Positions 24,945 to 26,715 of a stretch of 26,715 bases of DNA are shown in pieces (position 1 is the stretch's first letter; each line of letters begins with the position of its first letter). The position numbers were made by a program, and so were the translations under genes. The notes under the pieces were generated by a model. The model saw only the letters and a list, made by a program, of their open reading frames with translations. It did no database searches and was not told where the DNA came from. The DNA is from Bacteroides_E sp964583185 (lineage in GTDB: Bacteria; Bacteroidota; Bacteroidia; Bacteroidales; Bacteroidaceae), in NCBI GenBank assembly GCA_964583185.1, contig CAZOVL010000033.1, forward strand, positions 1-26,715. The letters run 5' to 3'.

Positions 24945-25313
24945 ATGCAACTAACAAAAGCAGAGGAACAAATAATGCAAATCCTGTGGCAAATAGAAGA
25001 GGGGACAGTTCAAGATATCTTAAAAGTGTTTGAAAAAGATATTCCTGCACGTACAACGGTAGCTACTGTACTGAAAATTTTAGAAGATAAAAATTTTGTA
25101 ACTCATCGATCCGAAGGTAGAAGTAATTTATATAAACCTGTAATTTCAAAAGAAAAATACTCAAAGAAACAGTTGACCGGATTTATTAGAGATTACTTTA
25201 ACGGCTCTTTTTCTTCAATGATTTCTTTTTTTGCTAAAGAATCGAATGTGTCTCTTGAAGAGATGGATGAAATTATTGAAGAAACGAAAAAAGAATTAGA
25301 GAATAGAAGTTAA
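24945..25313 (+). CDS. BlaI/MecI/CopY-family winged-helix repressor
   Basis: Dimeric winged-helix repressor of the type inactivated by cleavage through a partner M56 membrane peptidase. The protein begins MQLTKAEEQIMQILWQ, the standard family start, followed by the recognition region RTTVATVLKILEDKNFVTHRSEGRSNLYKP and a C-terminal dimerisation helix region. Length from this Met is 122 residues, the usual size. The upstream ATG at 24891 would add 18 residues (MSIFLDVYCAYNKKAAIN) without family support and would put the start inside operator 2. It is paired with the M56 peptidase gene 21 bp downstream. No beta-lactamase or copper gene is in view, so the regulated genes beyond its own operon are unknown. 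Confidence 0.93.
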   Translation: MQLTKAEEQIMQILWQIEEGTVQDILKVFEKDIPARTTVATVLKILEDKNFVTHRSEGRSNLYKPVISKEKYSKKQLTGFIRDYFNGSFSSMISFFAKESNVSLEEMDEIIEETKKELENRS

Positions 25314-25334
25314 CGTCTATATATAAAATCATCT

Positions 25335-26678
25335 ATGAAAGAGTTTTTGATCTATATAGCTCAGTCGAGTATTTGTTTGGCTATTTTTTGGCTAGTTTAT
25401 TTCTTCTTGCTTAGAAAGCAAACTTGCTTTAGGTTCAATCGCTATTTTTTGTTGATTGGCATGGGGTTGTCGTTAATATTTCCATTGATTCAGTTTTCGT
25501 ATGATGTAGCTGTTGTTTTACCTTCTATGGATTTTTCATTGAATGAATCCGAAGGTTTTCAGAATGTAAATGAGATGAATTCAGCTGTTTCAGTTTGGGG
25601 TGTATTGGGAGTGATTTATGTCTTGGGTTTATTTATAACTCTAGCTAGAAATATTAAAGTTTATCTTCATCTGAGAAAATTAAAGAAAGAAGGTCGTCAA
25701 AATCTTGAAGGAGGTTATGTGGTTGTATATCACAATCAGGTTTCTACTCCTTTTTCCTTTATGAATAGAATCTATCTAAACCAGAAGAAGTTACAAGAAA
25801 AAGAGAAATCAATTATTATAAAACATGAAATTAGCCATATAAAACAAAAGCATTGGATTGATTTATTGTGGGTAGAATGTATCCTTTTATTACAGTGGTT
25901 TAATCCTATAATGTGGTTTTATATGCACTCAATGAAGGAAAATCATGAATATTTGGCTGATGAAGCGGTACTTAAAGGTGGTGAATCTGCAGTTCTCTAT
26001 CGTGCTGTACTTATCAATCAACGATTCCAGGGCCCTGTGTTTTCTTTCGTGAATTCATTTAGTTATTCAAATTATCAAAACAGATTATTTATGATGAAAA
26101 AAACAAAAACATCGTCCTGGAAAAAAATGGCAGTACTTGCCTTATTTCCTTTATTAGGATTTTTTTTCTCCATATCGGCTAAGCCTAATTATATCTATGT
26201 GGATGGAGAAAGTCAAGAAGCTACTAGTGATTCAACAAAAATTGTTGTAAAAGGAATAGAAACAAAGGGTGAGATAACTAGCGTAAAACTGTCTTCTTTA
26301 GATGGTCTTTCCGGAGATTCCCTATTATTGATTATAGATGGAAAAGAGGTTAGTCAAACGGAGCTGAAGACTCTGAATAATGAAGATGTAGATAATATAT
26401 CAGTACTTAAAGGTCAATCGGGAGTTGAAGTATATGGCGATAAAGGAAAAAATGGAGTAATAATAATTAATAAGACTAAGAAAGACTGGTCGGATGTTGA
26501 TGCCTTACTAATAATAGATGGTGAGGAAAAAACAAAAAAAGATATGGATGCTCTTAGCTCTGACCAAATAGAAAGTATCTCGGTACTTAAAGGTCAATCG
26601 GGTATTGAAGCATATGGCGATAAAGGGAAAAATGGTGTGATAATAATCACTCTTAAAAAAGAAGACAGTTCACAGTGA
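25335..26678 (+). CDS. BlaR1-like M56 metallopeptidase with two TonB-receptor-plug-like C-terminal repeats
   Basis: Inner-membrane zinc peptidase expected to cleave or inactivate the BlaI-type repressor upon a signal. Topology matches BlaR1: hydrophobic helices at about 4-25, 35-54, 88-107 and 263-281, with the cytoplasmic protease domain between the third and fourth. The zinc motif is KHEISHIKQKH (His164, Glu165, His168), and NHEYLADEAVL supplies the conserved downstream Glu region. BlaR1 carries a penicillin-binding sensor after the last helix; here residues 284-447 lack SxxK, SxN or KTG motifs. Instead there are two 60-residue repeats (about 331-390 and 391-447), each with LLIIDG, then ISVLKGQSG, then YGDKGKNGVIII. 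This follows the SusC plug pattern IIDG ... IDVLKDGSA ... YGTRGTNGVILI in the same window. The 3' 37 bp of the window contain an ATG at 26708 that may begin the next gene. Confidence 0.9.
   Translation: MKEFLIYIAQSSICLAIFWLVYFFLLRKQTCFRFNRYFLLIGMGLSLIFPLIQFSYDVAVVLPSMDFSLNESEGFQNVNEMNSAVSVWGVLGVIYVLGLFITLARNIKVYLHLRKLKKEGRQNLEGGYVVVYHNQVSTPFSFMNRIYLNQKKLQEKEKSIIIKHEISHIKQKHWIDLLWVECILLLQWFNPIMWFYMHSMKENHEYLADEAVLKGGESAVLYRAVLINQRFQGPVFSFVNSFSYSNYQNRLFMMKKTKTSSWKKMAVLALFPLLGFFFSISAKPNYIYVDGESQEATSDSTKIVVKGIETKGEITSVKLSSLDGLSGDSLLLIIDGKEVSQTELKTLNNEDVDNISVLKGQSGVEVYGDKGKNGVIIINKTKKDWSDVDALLIIDGEEKTKKDMDALSSDQIESISVLKGQSGIEAYGDKGKNGVIIITLKKEDSSQ
26325..26675 (+). repeat. Tandem 180-bp intragenic duplication in the M56 peptidase gene
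   Basis: Two in-frame copies with a 180-bp offset: landmarks ATAGATGG at 26334 and 26514, and GTACTTAAAGG at 26403 and 26583. The second half of each unit is very similar at the DNA level (about nine differences in roughly 72 bp by hand count, including a 20-bp identical run), while the first half has diverged strongly. Confidence 0.85.
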
Positions 26679-26715
26679 GAATCTTCCATAGTAGCAACTT
26701 ACATTTAATGAAGGA

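Noticed and set aside
26708..26715. ATGAAGGA at the window edge as the start of a new gene.
   Set aside because: Only two codons are visible, so it cannot be supported as a feature; it is mentioned only as a possibility.

Overview
The window looks like a chromosomal segment from a low-GC member of Bacteroidales (phylum Bacteroidota). This rests on the SusC/SusD pair, Bacteroidota-type -7 promoter boxes (TAnnTTTG), a GldH lipoprotein gene beside ricT and holB, and the long RodA. I cannot assign a genus from sequence alone. I see no rRNA, tRNA, CRISPR array, insertion sequence or phage gene.

Positions 1-10057 form a compact polysaccharide utilization locus. It holds a membrane-spanning regulator (beta-propeller, Y_Y_Y domain, one membrane segment, AraC-type DNA-binding domain, no kinase), a SusC-like TonB-dependent transporter, a SusD-like binding lipoprotein and one secreted zinc-cysteine glycosidase of the GH127/GH146 (DUF1680) type. 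A strong intrinsic terminator at 10021-10057 closes it. The likely logic is that an arabinofuranose-containing oligosaccharide is captured and imported by SusCD, trimmed in the periplasm, and sensed by the propeller domain of the regulator.

Positions 10235-14328 carry an ABC-F ATPase and an M13 metallopeptidase lipoprotein, 11 bp apart, followed by a second terminator.

Positions 14376-21705 carry purH, from a near-consensus promoter, and then the cell-elongation cluster mreB-mreC-mreD-mrdA-rodA. Spacing is tight and the last genes overlap. Together these encode the actin-like filament, its membrane partners, the transpeptidase and the glycosyltransferase of the Rod complex.

Positions 21634-24577, on the minus strand, carry holB (clamp-loader delta'), ricT (PSP1/YaaT) and gldH in one tight operon. 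The 3' end of gldH overlaps that of rodA by 72 bp.

Positions 24865-26678 hold a BlaI-type repressor and a BlaR1-like M56 metallopeptidase, preceded by two perfect GTCTA-N6-TAGAC palindromes. The peptidase has no penicillin-binding sensor. Its periplasmic tail instead consists of two 60-residue repeats that resemble the plug signature of SusC-type TonB-dependent transporters. This is the most interesting candidate in the window.
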